A stretch of DNA of 64,000 nucleotides from Solirubrobacterales bacterium (GCA_025450195.1 JANWHW010000029.1:1-64000); one strand, 5' to 3'. Positions 16,303-25,756 are shown, numbered from the stretch's first letter. Program-made: numbers and translations. The notes: generated from the letters alone by a model not told the origin.

Positions 16303-17229
16303 ATGGAGTCATCAAAGCACCGGTCGGCGAGCGGGGAGGTGTGGAAGATGGTCGGGCGGCAACACGGGGTGGTGGCTCGGCGCCAGCTCCTGGCGTTGGG
16401 CTTGAGCGCCCAGTCCATCCAACATCGGGTGGAGAAAGGCCGGTTGCACCGGGTCGCGCGTGGTGTCTATGTGGTCGGCCGTCCCGAACTCTCGCCCCAG
16501 GGTAGATGGATGGTTGCGGTGTTGAGTGGAGGCGAAGGGACTGCGCTCAGTCATCGGAGCGCTGGGGCCCTTTGGGGCATCGTGGCCGAGGCTTCAGGTT
16601 GGATAGACGTCTCCATACGGGCTGGGAGCTGTCGGAGGCGGGGCTTGATGGTCCACCTGCGCTCGTTGGATTCGCACGACATCGACGAACACGAAGGCAT
16701 TCCCGTCACCAGCCCGGCACGCACTTTGGTCGACCTAGCCACCCAGCTTCCACGCTCAGAGCTCGAGCGGGCGATCAACGAGGCCGACAAGCTCGATCTG
16801 ATCGACCCCGACACGCTGCGGGAGGAGCTGGAGGGATACCGAGGACAGCGTGGCGTGCGGCGATTGCGGGAGATCCTCGACCGGCGTACCTTCCGGCTAA
16901 CGGACTCCGAGCTGGAGCGGCGGTTTCTGAGGCTGGTAGACGACGCCCGTTTGCCGATGCCGATGACACGGCAGCGACTGAACGGCTTTCGGGTCGACTT
17001 CTACTGGCCCGCCCTGGGACTCGTCGTTGAGACCGACGGCCTGCGCTACCACCGCACGCCGGCACAGCAGGCGCGAGACCATCTACGCGACCAGGCCCAT
17101 GTGGCGGCTGGTCTGACGGCGCTGCGCTTTACCCATGCACAGGTCCGCTTCGAGCCAGGGCATGTGGGCGCGATGCTGGCGCCGGTCGTGCGACGGTTGG
17201 AGCGGGCCCGCGCGCGGCATAAGCTCTGA
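16303..17229 (+). CDS. AbiEi-like winged-helix / DUF559 endonuclease-fold protein
   Basis: 308 residues. The N-terminal half resembles the AbiEi-type antitoxin winged helix (GVVARRQLLALGLSAQSIQHRV, then RGVYVVG), and the C-terminal part is DUF559, a Vsr/restriction-endonuclease-like fold, with FRVDFYWPALGLVVETDG holding the acidic D..E..D pattern. Such proteins are frequent in actinobacteria and their role is not established; nuclease activity is inferred. It starts 56 bases after the thioesterase stop and ends 2 bases before the HMG-CoA lyase gene. No toxin partner is beside it. Confidence 0.75.
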   Translation: MESSKHRSASGEVWKMVGRQHGVVARRQLLALGLSAQSIQHRVEKGRLHRVARGVYVVGRPELSPQGRWMVAVLSGGEGTALSHRSAGALWGIVAEASGWIDVSIRAGSCRRRGLMVHLRSLDSHDIDEHEGIPVTSPARTLVDLATQLPRSELERAINEADKLDLIDPDTLREELEGYRGQRGVRRLREILDRRTFRLTDSELERRFLRLVDDARLPMPMTRQRLNGFRVDFYWPALGLVVETDGLRYHRTPAQQARDHLRDQAHVAAGLTALRFTHAQVRFEPGHVGAMLAPVVRRLERARARHKL

Positions 17230-17231
17230 CC

Positions 17232-18164
17232 ATGCCTGCATTGCCCGATTCGGTGCGGATGCGTGAGGTTGGCCCTCGCGATGGGTTCCAGAACGAGCCG
17301 GAGACGATCGCGACAGCCGACAAGGTGCGCTTGATCGACCTGCTTGCGGCGACGGGATTGAAGCGGATCGAGGTCACCTCTTTCGTGCGGTCCGACGTCA
17401 TCCCACAGCTCGCTGACGCCGAGGAGGTACTGGCGGGGGTGGAGCGCCGCGACGGTGTCGCCTTCTCGGTCCTGATCCCCAATGAGCGGGGGTTGGATCG
17501 CGCGCTGGAGCAGCGCGACCGCTTCGACGAGATCAGCGTCTTCCTCTCCGCGTCGGAGACCCACAACCAGCGCAACGTCAACCGCTCGATCGAGGAGTCG
17601 CTGAACGGGTTGGAGCGGACGCTGGAGACGGCTCGCGAGGCCGGCCTGCGCTGCGAGGGTGTGATCGCAACCTCCTTTGGTTGTCCGTATGAGGGTGAGG
17701 TGCCGTCCGAGCGGGTTTTCGGGATCGCTGAGCGGCTCGCCGCCGCCGGCTGCGCCGAGGTCGGCTTCGGCGACACCACCGGGATGGCCAACCCGTGCCA
17801 GGTTCACGCATTCTTCGCTGAGGCTCGCGATCGCCTTGCCGGGGCCGAGCTGACGGCCCATTTCCACAACACCCGTGGTCAAGGGCTGGCGAATGTGCTG
17901 GCCGCGTTGGAGGAGGGGATCGACTCGTTCGAGGCGAGCTTCGGAGAGTTGGGCGGCTGTCCCGTGCCGCCGGGGTCGACCGGCAACGTGTCCAGCGAGG
18001 ACGTCGTCTCGATGCTGCACGAGATGGGGGTTGAGACCGGGGTTGACCTGCCGGCGCTGATCGAAGCTTCTCGGGCCGCGCAGCAGGTGCTTGGCCGCCC
18101 ACTTGGCTCCCATGTCTTGCGGGCCGGGCCGGTCGACTGGGCCGGCTCCCAAGCGACTAACTAG
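17232..18164 (+). CDS. Hydroxymethylglutaryl-CoA lyase
   Basis: Cleaves HMG-CoA to acetyl-CoA and acetoacetate, the last step of leucine breakdown. The 310-residue TIM-barrel protein has REVGPRDGFQNE (substrate/metal), HFHNTRGQGLAN (metal His pair) and the GGCPV segment that bears the catalytic Cys. Followed 9 bases later by an acyl-CoA carboxyltransferase and, in the wider region, by acetoacetyl-CoA synthetase, giving a coherent leucine/acetoacetate route. Confidence 0.9.
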   Translation: MPALPDSVRMREVGPRDGFQNEPETIATADKVRLIDLLAATGLKRIEVTSFVRSDVIPQLADAEEVLAGVERRDGVAFSVLIPNERGLDRALEQRDRFDEISVFLSASETHNQRNVNRSIEESLNGLERTLETAREAGLRCEGVIATSFGCPYEGEVPSERVFGIAERLAAAGCAEVGFGDTTGMANPCQVHAFFAEARDRLAGAELTAHFHNTRGQGLANVLAALEEGIDSFEASFGELGGCPVPPGSTGNVSSEDVVSMLHEMGVETGVDLPALIEASRAAQQVLGRPLGSHVLRAGPVDWAGSQATN

Positions 18165-18173
18165 GCTGGCGGC

Positions 18174-19694
18174 GTGACTGACTTCGCCCAAGCCCTCGAG
18201 GCAGCTTTGGCTGGCGGGCCACAACGCCACCACGAGAAGACGGCCGAGCAGGGCAAGCTGCCGGTGCGCGAGCGGGTCGAGCGTCTGGTTGACCCGGGCT
18301 CCTTCTCGGAGGAAGCGTTGCTTGCCAACTGGGACCAGGAGGGCCTCGGCGCCGATGGCGTCGTGACCGGCCTGGCGACGATCGACGGGCGCCCAATCGC
18401 GCTGATGGCCAATGACCCGACGGTGAAGGCCGGCTCCTGGGGGCCGAAGACCGTCGAGAAGATCCTCCGCATCCAGGAGCGGGCGCTGGCCCTGCGGGTG
18501 CCGATGGTCGACCTGGTCGATTCCGCGGGCGCCCGGATTACCGACCAGGTGCAGATGTTCCCCGGCCGGCGCGGGGCGGGGCGGATCTTCCACAACGAGG
18601 TGCGACTCTCGGGCCAGGTCCCGCAGGTCTGTCTGCTCTTCGGCCCCAGCGCCGCCGGTGGCGCCTACATCCCGGCCTTCTGCGACGTGGTGATCATGCG
18701 CGACGGCAACGCCTCGATGTATTTGGGCTCGCCACGGATGGCGGAGATGGTGATCGGGGAAAAAGTGACGCTGGAGGAGATGGGCGGGGCGAAGATGCAC
18801 ACCGGCGTCTCCGGTTGCGGTCACTTTCTGGTCAAGAGCGACGAGGAGGCGATCGACCTCGCCGAGCGCTACCTCTCGTTCATGCCCGGCAACTGGCAAG
18901 AGGAGCCACCGTCTGCCTCGCCCGTGGCGCCTGCCTCCGACGCGGCGATCGCCGAGATCGTCCCCGCCGACGAGAACCAGCCTTTCGACATGCGCGAGGT
19001 ACTCGATGTGCTGCTCGACGCCGACTCCCTGCTCGAGGTCCACAAGCGCTGGGCGAAGGAGCTGATCGTCGGCTTCGGTCGTCTCGACGGGCGAGTCGTC
19101 GGCATCGTCGCCAACCAGCCGCGCCAGAAGGGCGGCGTGCTCTTCGTCGATTCGGCCGACAAGGCAGCGCGCTTCATCCAGACCTGCAATGCCTTCAACT
19201 TGCCACTGCTCTTCCTCGCCGACGTGCCCGGCTTCATGATCGGCACCGCGGTCGAGCGCCACGGCATCATCCGCCACGGGGCGAAGATGATCAGCGCCGT
19301 CTCAGAAGCGACGGTGCCGAAGATCTCGGTGATCGTCCGCAAGGCCTACGGCGCTGGTCTCTACGCGATGGCCGGGCCTGCCTTTGAGCCCGACTGCTGC
19401 ATCGCCCTGCCCAGCGCCTCGATCGCGGTGATGGGCCCACAGGCGGCGATCAACGCCGTCTTCTACAACCAGATCCAGGCGATCGAGGACGAGGCCGAGC
19501 GAGAGAAGTTCGTCACGGAGAAGCGCGAGGAGTACGCCGCCGACATCGACATCCTCCACCTGGCCTCCGAGTTGGTCGTCGACGCTGTGGTCCAACCCGA
19601 GAACCTGCGCGCCGAGCTGATCCGCCGCTTCGAGCAGGCGGCGAGCAAGGACCGCTCCTTTGCCGAGCGCCGCAACCCGGTCACCCCCGCCTAA
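18174..19694 (+). CDS. Acyl-CoA carboxylase, carboxyltransferase (beta) subunit
   Basis: Transfers carboxyl from biotin to an acyl-CoA. The 506-residue crotonase-type protein has both halves of the carboxyltransferase: LVDSAGARI and FGPSAAGGAYIPAF in the N half, and GFMIGTAVE with KAYGAGLYAMAG in the C half. Next to HMG-CoA lyase, a methylcrotonyl-CoA or propionyl-CoA specificity is likely, but the sequence alone does not decide. The GTG at 18174 follows the HMG-CoA lyase gene by 9 bases. No biotin carboxylase/carrier gene is in the window. Confidence 0.9.
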   Translation: MTDFAQALEAALAGGPQRHHEKTAEQGKLPVRERVERLVDPGSFSEEALLANWDQEGLGADGVVTGLATIDGRPIALMANDPTVKAGSWGPKTVEKILRIQERALALRVPMVDLVDSAGARITDQVQMFPGRRGAGRIFHNEVRLSGQVPQVCLLFGPSAAGGAYIPAFCDVVIMRDGNASMYLGSPRMAEMVIGEKVTLEEMGGAKMHTGVSGCGHFLVKSDEEAIDLAERYLSFMPGNWQEEPPSASPVAPASDAAIAEIVPADENQPFDMREVLDVLLDADSLLEVHKRWAKELIVGFGRLDGRVVGIVANQPRQKGGVLFVDSADKAARFIQTCNAFNLPLLFLADVPGFMIGTAVERHGIIRHGAKMISAVSEATVPKISVIVRKAYGAGLYAMAGPAFEPDCCIALPSASIAVMGPQAAINAVFYNQIQAIEDEAEREKFVTEKREEYAADIDILHLASELVVDAVVQPENLRAELIRRFEQAASKDRSFAERRNPVTPA

Positions 19695-19698
19695 GGCG

Positions 19699-20421
19699 AT
19701 GGCGGCCGGCTCCGCCATATCGGTTGCCGGCCTGCGAGTTCGGCGTGGCGGCAAGCCGGTGTTGCATGACCTCTCCTTTGAGGTGCCGCGGGGGCGGATC
19801 ACCGGTTTGCTTGGGCCCAGTGGCTGTGGCAAGTCCACGTTGATGCGCGCGATCGTCGGCGTGCAGATCGTCGAGGCCGGGCGGGTCGACGTCCTGGGCG
19901 AACCGGCCGGTTCGCCCCCGCTGCGTCGCCTGGTCAGCTACGTCACCCAGGCGCCGTCGGTGTACGGCGATCTGAGCGTGCGCGAGAACCTCGAGTTCTT
20001 CGCTCGCGTGCTTGGGGAGCCGGCTCACCGGGTCGAGGAGGTAATCGAGACGGTCTCACTCGGCGAGCACGTCGATCAGCCGGTGGGGAATCTTTCCGGG
20101 GGGCAGCGCTCGCGGGTTTCGCTCGGCACTGCCTTGCTTGGCGAGCCACAGTTGCTTGTTCTCGATGAGCCTACGGTTGGGCTCGATCCGGTTCTGCGTC
20201 GCGAACTATGGGAGACCTTCGCGAAAATCGCCGCGGGCGGCGCGACCCTCCTCGTCTCCAGCCACGTGATGGACGAGGCAGATCACTGCGATGAGCTGCT
20301 GTTGATGCGTGACGGCAGGCTGCTTGCCATCGAGACGCCAGTCAGCCTGCGTGAGCGGACCGGCAAGCAGGGGCTCGAGGAGGCCTTTCTGGCTCTGATC
20401 GAAGAGGCGGGTGCGGCGTGA
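19699..20421 (+). CDS. ABC transporter ATP-binding protein
   Basis: ATPase of an ABC-2 type exporter. The 240-residue protein has Walker A GPSGCGKST, Q-loop VTQAPSVYGDL, signature LSGGQRSR, Walker B LLVLDEPTVGLD and the switch His in VSSHVMDEADH. I chose the ATG at 19699, 4 bases after the carboxylase stop; the longer in-frame start at 19660 would overlap that gene. It pairs with the permease gene that follows. Confidence 0.9.
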   Translation: MAAGSAISVAGLRVRRGGKPVLHDLSFEVPRGRITGLLGPSGCGKSTLMRAIVGVQIVEAGRVDVLGEPAGSPPLRRLVSYVTQAPSVYGDLSVRENLEFFARVLGEPAHRVEEVIETVSLGEHVDQPVGNLSGGQRSRVSLGTALLGEPQLLVLDEPTVGLDPVLRRELWETFAKIAAGGATLLVSSHVMDEADHCDELLLMRDGRLLAIETPVSLRERTGKQGLEEAFLALIEEAGAA

Positions 20422-20437
20422 CGGGAGGTGAGGGGAG

Positions 20438-21175
20438 GTGAGCCCGAGGATCGCGCTCGCCGTTGCGCGCCGCGTGTTGCGCCAGCTCCAGCGGGACCCA
20501 CGCACGATTGCCCTGGTTTTGGTCGTGCCACCCGTGCTGCTGACCCTTCTCAAGTACGCGTTCGATCAGGACCCAAGCGCCTTTCAGCAGGTCGGCGGTC
20601 CTCTGGTCGGGCTCTTCCCGTTCATCACGATGTTCCTGGTCACCTCGATCACGATGCTTCGCGAGCGAACGAGCGGGACGCTGGAGCGGCTGATGAGCAT
20701 GCCGCTGGCCAAGCTCGACCTGTTGTTTGGCTACGCGATCGCCTTCGCCGCGCTGGCCACGGTGCAGGCGGCGATCGCGACCGCTGTGGCCTTCGGGTTG
20801 CTCGACCTGCACGTTGCGGGCTCGACCGTGGTGGTCGGGCTGCTGGCGGTCGGCAACGCGGTGCTGGGTATGTCCCTCGGCCTTTTCGTCAGTGCCTTCG
20901 CGCGCACGGAGTTCCAAGCGGTCCAGTTCATGCCCGCCTTCGTCTTCCCGCAGCTGTTGCTCTGCGGCCTGTTCGTTCCACGCGACCAGATGGCGCCGGC
21001 CCTGGAGGCGATTTCCTATGCGCTGCCACTCACCTACGCCTTCGACGCGCTGCAGCGGGTGACTGTCGACGGCAGCCTCGGCACTGCAGGGATCGTCGAC
21101 GTCGTGGTGACGATTGGGGTGACGCTGGCGGCGCTGGCGCTGGGCGCGGTTACGTTGCGTCGGCGGACGGCTTGA
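20438..21175 (+). CDS. ABC-2 type transporter permease
   Basis: Membrane subunit of the exporter, about six helices over 245 residues, with the ABC-2 pattern of a cytoplasmic N-terminus (RRVLRQLQRDPRT), a TMLRERTSGTLERLMSMPL loop and LLLCGLFVPRDQMAPAL. Starts 16 bases after the ATPase gene. The substrate is not indicated. Its 3' end overlaps the convergent hydrolase gene by 26 bases. Confidence 0.88.
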   Translation: MSPRIALAVARRVLRQLQRDPRTIALVLVVPPVLLTLLKYAFDQDPSAFQQVGGPLVGLFPFITMFLVTSITMLRERTSGTLERLMSMPLAKLDLLFGYAIAFAALATVQAAIATAVAFGLLDLHVAGSTVVVGLLAVGNAVLGMSLGLFVSAFARTEFQAVQFMPAFVFPQLLLCGLFVPRDQMAPALEAISYALPLTYAFDALQRVTVDGSLGTAGIVDVVVTIGVTLAALALGAVTLRRRTA

Positions 21176-22058
21176 CCGGCTCCTGGTCGGCGGCGAAAAA
21201 GGCTCGGGCCTTTTTCGCGACCAGATCGGGATGCTCGTCGGCGATGAAGTGGCCGCACTCGGGGACGATCTCGACCTCCATCTCGTCGACGTGGTCCTCG
21301 TAACCGGCGAGCATCGAGGGGCGCAGCACGGGATCGTCCGCTCCGTTGATCAGCAGCGTCGGCACTTTGAGGCGGGTATCCGCGTAGCGGCCGCGCGCCA
21401 CTGGCCAGGCCTCGCGCAGGTTGAAGACGCGGTAGACCTGGACGGCGGCGCGGGCGCGCTCGGGTTCGGCGAGGGGGTCGGAGAAGATGCTCAGCGTCCT
21501 CGCGTCCCAGGGGGCGCGATTGGTCGAGCCGCTGACAATTGCGCGAGGGATGAACCGACCGCCACGATGCAATGCCGCGCCGATCCCGGGTGCGAGGACG
21601 AGCTGCTGGTAGGTGAAGCGCCAGGCATGAGGGAGCATGACGCGGAGCTTTGGCCAGGGCGGGACGATGCCGAGGGCGAGGTAGCGCTCGAACCGCTGCG
21701 GCTCGCGCAGGCAGAGTAGGAAGCCGATCCACCCTCCCCAGTCGTGGCCGACGAGCTTGACCCGCTCCAGGCTCAGCTCATCGAGGACGGCGAGGACGTC
21801 GCTGGCCATGTTCTCCTTCTCATAGCCGCGGCGAGGCGCGTCGGACCAGCCGAAGCCACGCAGGTCGAGGGCCAGCACCCGGTGGTTCTCGGCGAGCGCC
21901 GGCATCAGGTGGCGCCACTCGTACCAGTTCTGCGGCCAGCCATGCAAGCAGAGGACCACGTCTTCGCCGGAGCCGGCTTCGGCGACGTGGAAGTCGATTC
22001 CCCGCGCCTGCACATGGCGGTGGCTGATGCCGTCGATGTGCGGAAGCTCTGTCATCAA
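21150..22058 (-). CDS. Alpha/beta hydrolase, epoxide-hydrolase-like
   Basis: 302 residues. HGWPQNWYEW oxyanion region, nucleophile motif GHDWGG with Asp, and a C-terminal PECGHFIADEH with the catalytic His fit the epoxide hydrolase/haloalkane dehalogenase branch. An ATG at 22055 (one codon later) is an alternative start. Its ATG overlaps the stop of the acetoacetyl-CoA synthetase gene upstream, so the two are translationally coupled. Confidence 0.82.
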   Translation of the reverse strand: MMTELPHIDGISHRHVQARGIDFHVAEAGSGEDVVLCLHGWPQNWYEWRHLMPALAENHRVLALDLRGFGWSDAPRRGYEKENMASDVLAVLDELSLERVKLVGHDWGGWIGFLLCLREPQRFERYLALGIVPPWPKLRVMLPHAWRFTYQQLVLAPGIGAALHRGGRFIPRAIVSGSTNRAPWDARTLSIFSDPLAEPERARAAVQVYRVFNLREAWPVARGRYADTRLKVPTLLINGADDPVLRPSMLAGYEDHVDEMEVEIVPECGHFIADEHPDLVAKKARAFFAADQEPVKPSADAT

Positions 22059-24052
22059 TCGAGGTTGCCCGCCATCTCGACGAACCAGTCGAGCGCCTCG
22101 GGGTTGGCAAGCGAGTCGCGGCTTGCCGCCTTCTCGGGCGGCGTCCCCATCAGGATGCGCTTGACGGGTACCTCCAGCGCCTTGCCGCTCAGCGTCCGCG
22201 GCACCTCGGCGATCGTGAAGACCTCATCCGGCACGTGGCGCGGCGAGCACTGGGTGCGAATGCGGCGGGCGATCTCGCGCCGCAAATCGTCATCGAGCCG
22301 GGCGCCGTCGCGCAGCACCACGAAGAGCGGCATCCATCCCTCGGTGCCGGGGCGGGGCACGTCAACCACCAGGGCGTCGAGCACCTCGTCGACGTCGAGC
22401 ACGGCGCGGTAGATCTCACTGGTCCCCATGCGGACGCCGGAGCGGTTGATCGTCGAATCCGAGCGCCCGTAGATCACAGCGGTGCCGCGGGAGGTGATTT
22501 CGATCCAATCGCCGTGGCGCCAGACCCCGGGGAACATCTCGAAGTAGCTGGCGCGGTAGCGGCTGCCATCGGGGTCGCCCCAGAAGAAGACCGGCATCGA
22601 AGGCATCGGCTCGGTGACCACCAGCTCGCCGACCTCGTCCGTGACCGCGTTCCCGTCTTCGTCCCAGGCCTCGACCGCGGCGCCCAGCGCGCGCCCCTGG
22701 AGCTCGCCGCGGTAGACCGGCAGCAGCGCGACGCCGCCGACGAAAGCGGTGCAGAGGTCGGTTCCGCCGCTGGTCGAGAACAGCCACGTATCGGCGCCGA
22801 GATGCTCGTAGATCCAGTCGAAGCCCTCGGGGGAGAGGGGGGAACCGGTCGAGCCGATCGCCCCCAGCCGGCTGAGGTCGCGGCCGCTGCCCGGCTCGAC
22901 GCCGGCCTTCATGCAGGCGGCGATGTAGGAGGCGCTGGTTCCGAACATCGTCACGCCGGCCCGCTCGGCAAGGTCCCAGAGGACGCCCATATCGGGATGG
23001 CCGGGATTGCCGTCGTAGAGGACAATCGCGGCGCGGGTGAGCAGGCCGGAGACGAGGAAGTTCCACATCATCCAGCCGGTCGTGGTGAACCAGAAGAGGC
23101 GATCGCCGGGGTGGGCGTCGACGTGAAGGTTGAGCTTCTTCAGGTGCTCGAGCAGGATTCCGCCTTGGCCCTGGACGATCGCTTTCGGCAGGCCCGTCGT
23201 GCCCGATGAGTAGAGGACCCAGAGAGGATGGTCGAAGGGGACGCGGTCGAAGCGCAGCTCTTCGCCCTCGCCTTTTGCCACTAGCTCAGGCCAGGTGGTG
23301 GCTGCCTCATCGAGGGGGAAGAGGTCGGGATCGGGGTCGAGGTAGGGAAGCAGGACGGTTTGCTCCAGGCTGGGCATCGCCGCCTGCAGCTCGGCGACCA
23401 CGTCACGCCGGTCGAAGTCCTTGCCGCCGTAGCGGTAGCCGTCGACCGCGAACAGGACCTTGGGCTCGATCTGGGCGAAGCGGTCGATGACGCTGGCCGG
23501 GCCGAAGTCAGGAGAGCAGCTCGACCAGGTCGCGCCGATGCTTGCCGTCGCCAGGAAAGCGACGATCGCCTCGGGGATGTTCGGCAGGTAGGCGACGACC
23601 CGGTCGCCCCGCTCGACCCCGAGCTCCCGCAGCCCAGCCGCGACTGCGCCTACCTGAGCGCGCAGCTCGCCCCAGCTCAGCTCATCGAGCTCGCGCAGCT
23701 CGGAGGCGTGGAGGATCGCCGTCTCGGCGTCGTCCTTGCCCGCGAAGACGTGCTCGGCGTAGTTGAGGGATGTGCCGGGGAACCAACGAGCGCCAGGCAT
23801 CTCGCTGCTGCCGAGCACGTTTTCGTAGCTGCCGTCAGCCTGCACATCGAAGAACTCCCAGATCGATGACCAGAAGCCCTCGAGGTCGTCCACCGACCAG
23901 CGCCAAAGGTCGGGGTAGCCGTCGAACTTTTGCCCGCGCTTGGCCTCCAGCCAGTGCATGTACTCCGTCATCCGGGAGCGCTCAACCAGCTCGGCGGAGG
24001 GTCGCCAGAGCTGTTCGGGTGTCTCGGAGCTCACTAGATGGGAATCAGCCAT
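22055..24052 (-). CDS. Acetoacetyl-CoA synthetase
   Basis: ATP-dependent ligase making acetoacetyl-CoA from acetoacetate. The 665-residue ANL-family enzyme has the N-terminal acetyl-CoA-synthetase-like cap, the P-loop YSSGTTGLPKAIVQ, and the LSGKALEVPVKR tail with the catalytic Lys. Length and overall pattern fit AcsA-type acetoacetate ligases, not acetate ligases. Its product links to HMG-CoA lyase (17232-18164), whose acetoacetate it would reactivate. Overlaps the hydrolase start by 4 bases. Confidence 0.88.
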   Translation of the reverse strand: MADSHLVSSETPEQLWRPSAELVERSRMTEYMHWLEAKRGQKFDGYPDLWRWSVDDLEGFWSSIWEFFDVQADGSYENVLGSSEMPGARWFPGTSLNYAEHVFAGKDDAETAILHASELRELDELSWGELRAQVGAVAAGLRELGVERGDRVVAYLPNIPEAIVAFLATASIGATWSSCSPDFGPASVIDRFAQIEPKVLFAVDGYRYGGKDFDRRDVVAELQAAMPSLEQTVLLPYLDPDPDLFPLDEAATTWPELVAKGEGEELRFDRVPFDHPLWVLYSSGTTGLPKAIVQGQGGILLEHLKKLNLHVDAHPGDRLFWFTTTGWMMWNFLVSGLLTRAAIVLYDGNPGHPDMGVLWDLAERAGVTMFGTSASYIAACMKAGVEPGSGRDLSRLGAIGSTGSPLSPEGFDWIYEHLGADTWLFSTSGGTDLCTAFVGGVALLPVYRGELQGRALGAAVEAWDEDGNAVTDEVGELVVTEPMPSMPVFFWGDPDGSRYRASYFEMFPGVWRHGDWIEITSRGTAVIYGRSDSTINRSGVRMGTSEIYRAVLDVDEVLDALVVDVPRPGTEGWMPLFVVLRDGARLDDDLRREIARRIRTQCSPRHVPDEVFTIAEVPRTLSGKALEVPVKRILMGTPPEKAASRDSLANPEALDWFVEMAGNLD

Positions 24053-24898
24053 CTAGGCTGCGGCGGCGGAGCGCACCCTCGCCTGCTCGCGTTCGAGCTC
24101 GACTGGGTCGTGGGCGCAGACCAGCGTGACTTCGTCTCCATGCCTGGCGGACAGCTCCCGCAGGCGCTCCAGGTTGGCCTTACGAGCACGATTGTCGGCT
24201 GCCATCGCCGTCTGAAAGAAGCGCAGCACCGGTGGGCAGGACGGGGGGGTCTGGACCTGGCCGTGGTTGAAGTAGGCATCGCCGCAGTGCAGAAGCCAGC
24301 CGTCGCCGGTGTTGATGGCAACCCCGGTGTGGCCACGAGAGTGGCCGATGAGCGGGATCAGCAGTACCTCGACGTCGAGGCCGGGGAGGATCCGAACGCT
24401 CTCGAAGCCCAGCCAGTCATCGCCTCCACTGGCCGGGTGCTCGGCCCATCGGGGGCTATGGGTCCAGTGTGCGCCGCCGATATAGCGCATGCGCTCGTTC
24501 AGCTTTGGGTTGAGGCCGGCTTCGAGCTCGGGCGCAAGCACGTGAACCTCGGCGTTGGGAAAGTCAGGCAGGCCGCCGGCGTGGTCTAGGTCGAGGTGAG
24601 TGACGGCGATGTGGCTCACGTCGGAGGCGGAGAAACCAAGCTGCTCGAGCTGCTTTAGCGCCGTCGTCTCAACCTTCGGTTGGGGCCCCATCAGCACGCG
24701 GAAGCCGGCGCCGAGCTGGCCGGGGTTTCGCGCATCCTCCATCCCGAAGCCGGTGTCGACCAGGACCAGTCCGTCGCTGGACTCGATCGCCAAGCAGTGG
24801 CAGACCGAGAGAGCACGCTCCAGCAGTCCGCCGTCACCGTTGATCAGCCGCCTCCCGTGAGGGCAGAGCGACCCGCAGTTGAGATGGTGAATCTGCAT
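24053..24898 (-). CDS. MBL-fold metallo-hydrolase
   Basis: 281 residues. Metallo-beta-lactamase fold with the metal motif THLDLDHAGG (HxDxDH type), an N-terminal LVDTGFG strand, GHSRGHTGV and HCGDAYF. This arrangement resembles N-acyl-homoserine-lactone lactonases, but many members have other substrates. I chose the ATG at 24898 because a longer in-frame frame runs back through the tRNA-Leu (24966-25049). Directly upstream of the acetoacetyl-CoA synthetase gene with no gap. Confidence 0.8.
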   Translation of the reverse strand: MQIHHLNCGSLCPHGRRLINGDGGLLERALSVCHCLAIESSDGLVLVDTGFGMEDARNPGQLGAGFRVLMGPQPKVETTALKQLEQLGFSASDVSHIAVTHLDLDHAGGLPDFPNAEVHVLAPELEAGLNPKLNERMRYIGGAHWTHSPRWAEHPASGGDDWLGFESVRILPGLDVEVLLIPLIGHSRGHTGVAINTGDGWLLHCGDAYFNHGQVQTPPSCPPVLRFFQTAMAADNRARKANLERLRELSARHGDEVTLVCAHDPVELEREQARVRSAAAA

Positions 24899-24965
24899 CT
24901 CGGCGGCGGAGTCTAGTTCCTCATCCGAAATCTCCACCCCCGGCGGTCTATCTTTCAGCCCCCAC

Positions 24966-25049
24966 GCCGGAGTGGCGGAACTGGCATACGCGATCGGCTC
25001 AAAATCGATTGCCCTTACGGGCTTGTGGGTTCGAATCCCACCTCCGGCA
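24966..25049 (+). tRNA. tRNA-Leu (CAA)
   Basis: 84 nt. Acceptor GCCGGAG pairs CTCCGGC with discriminator A at 25049. Anticodon stem ATCGG/TCGAT, loop CTCAAAA, anticodon CAA. A long variable arm (GCCCTTACGGGC region) is typical of class II tRNA-Leu. The 3' CCA is not encoded. Confidence 0.95.
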
Positions 25050-25154
25050 TCTATTCGCACAGCGCACTCTCTGCATAGCACTGACTATCTGCTCTCGAGG
25101 AGACTTGTGGCCTCCCGCGGAGACGACCGGCAGGTCAGTCAGGCCGAAAGACCG

Positions 25155-25685
25155 TCAGGCGGGCTGCGGCGAGCTGTGGTCCGGCGGCGCGCCGGCGCCG
25201 TAGTCCTCTCCCGAACCGATTGGGCGCTCCTCCTCGACATGCCAGTCCTGGCTGAAGCCATAGAACGCCGCAGCGATCAGAAGGATCTGCAGCAGCGCGA
25301 GGATGACGACGAGTAGGCCGATCAGCGGCACGGGGATCAACGCATCGTCAAAGCCTGTCTTGTCACGGGCAAACCAGCTGTTGGCGCCGACCGCGCAGAA
25401 GATCGCCAGGATCATCGAGAGGGCTGCGGCAACCGGCAGGATGCCACGACTCCAGCGAGTGACGAGATAGGCAAAGAACGCGTAGAGCACGGCAAAGACG
25501 ATGCAGACGACCCCCATCCCGCCGCCACCGCTGAGCAGTGAGAAGCCGGTGATCGTGATCAGCCCCGCGATCGCCGCTGTCGCAGCCATCAGCAGGACGA
25601 TCACGAACTTGGTCGTGATCACATCGGCCTTTTCCCGATTGGGATGCCAAAGTTCGTAACCCGGCCTCAGCTCTACTACCGTCAC
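25155..25685 (-). CDS. Small membrane protein, function unknown
   Basis: About 176 residues from a GTG at 25685. Four hydrophobic segments (about residues 19-40, 49-70, 74-95 and 118-140) alternate with short loops, and the C-terminus is acidic and Gly/Pro-rich. The longer in-frame frame upstream covers tRNA-Leu (25757-25840), so it is not used. A GAGG site precedes the GTG closely. No family is recognised. Confidence 0.6.
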   Translation of the reverse strand: MTVVELRPGYELWHPNREKADVITTKFVIVLLMAATAAIAGLITITGFSLLSGGGGMGVVCIVFAVLYAFFAYLVTRWSRGILPVAAALSMILAIFCAVGANSWFARDKTGFDDALIPVPLIGLLVVILALLQILLIAAAFYGFSQDWHVEEERPIGSGEDYGAGAPPDHSSPQPA

Positions 25686-25756
25686 GCCTCGATCATAGAA
25701 TCTATGAGTGACGATGCGGCATTGGTCGCGCGTTAAGGCCCTGGAAGGGCGATTGC

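Noticed and set aside
24899-25081. In-frame extension of the MBL-fold gene upstream
   Set aside because: It reads through tRNA-Leu (24966-25049) and starts with typical tRNA-derived residues, so the ATG at 24898 is used.
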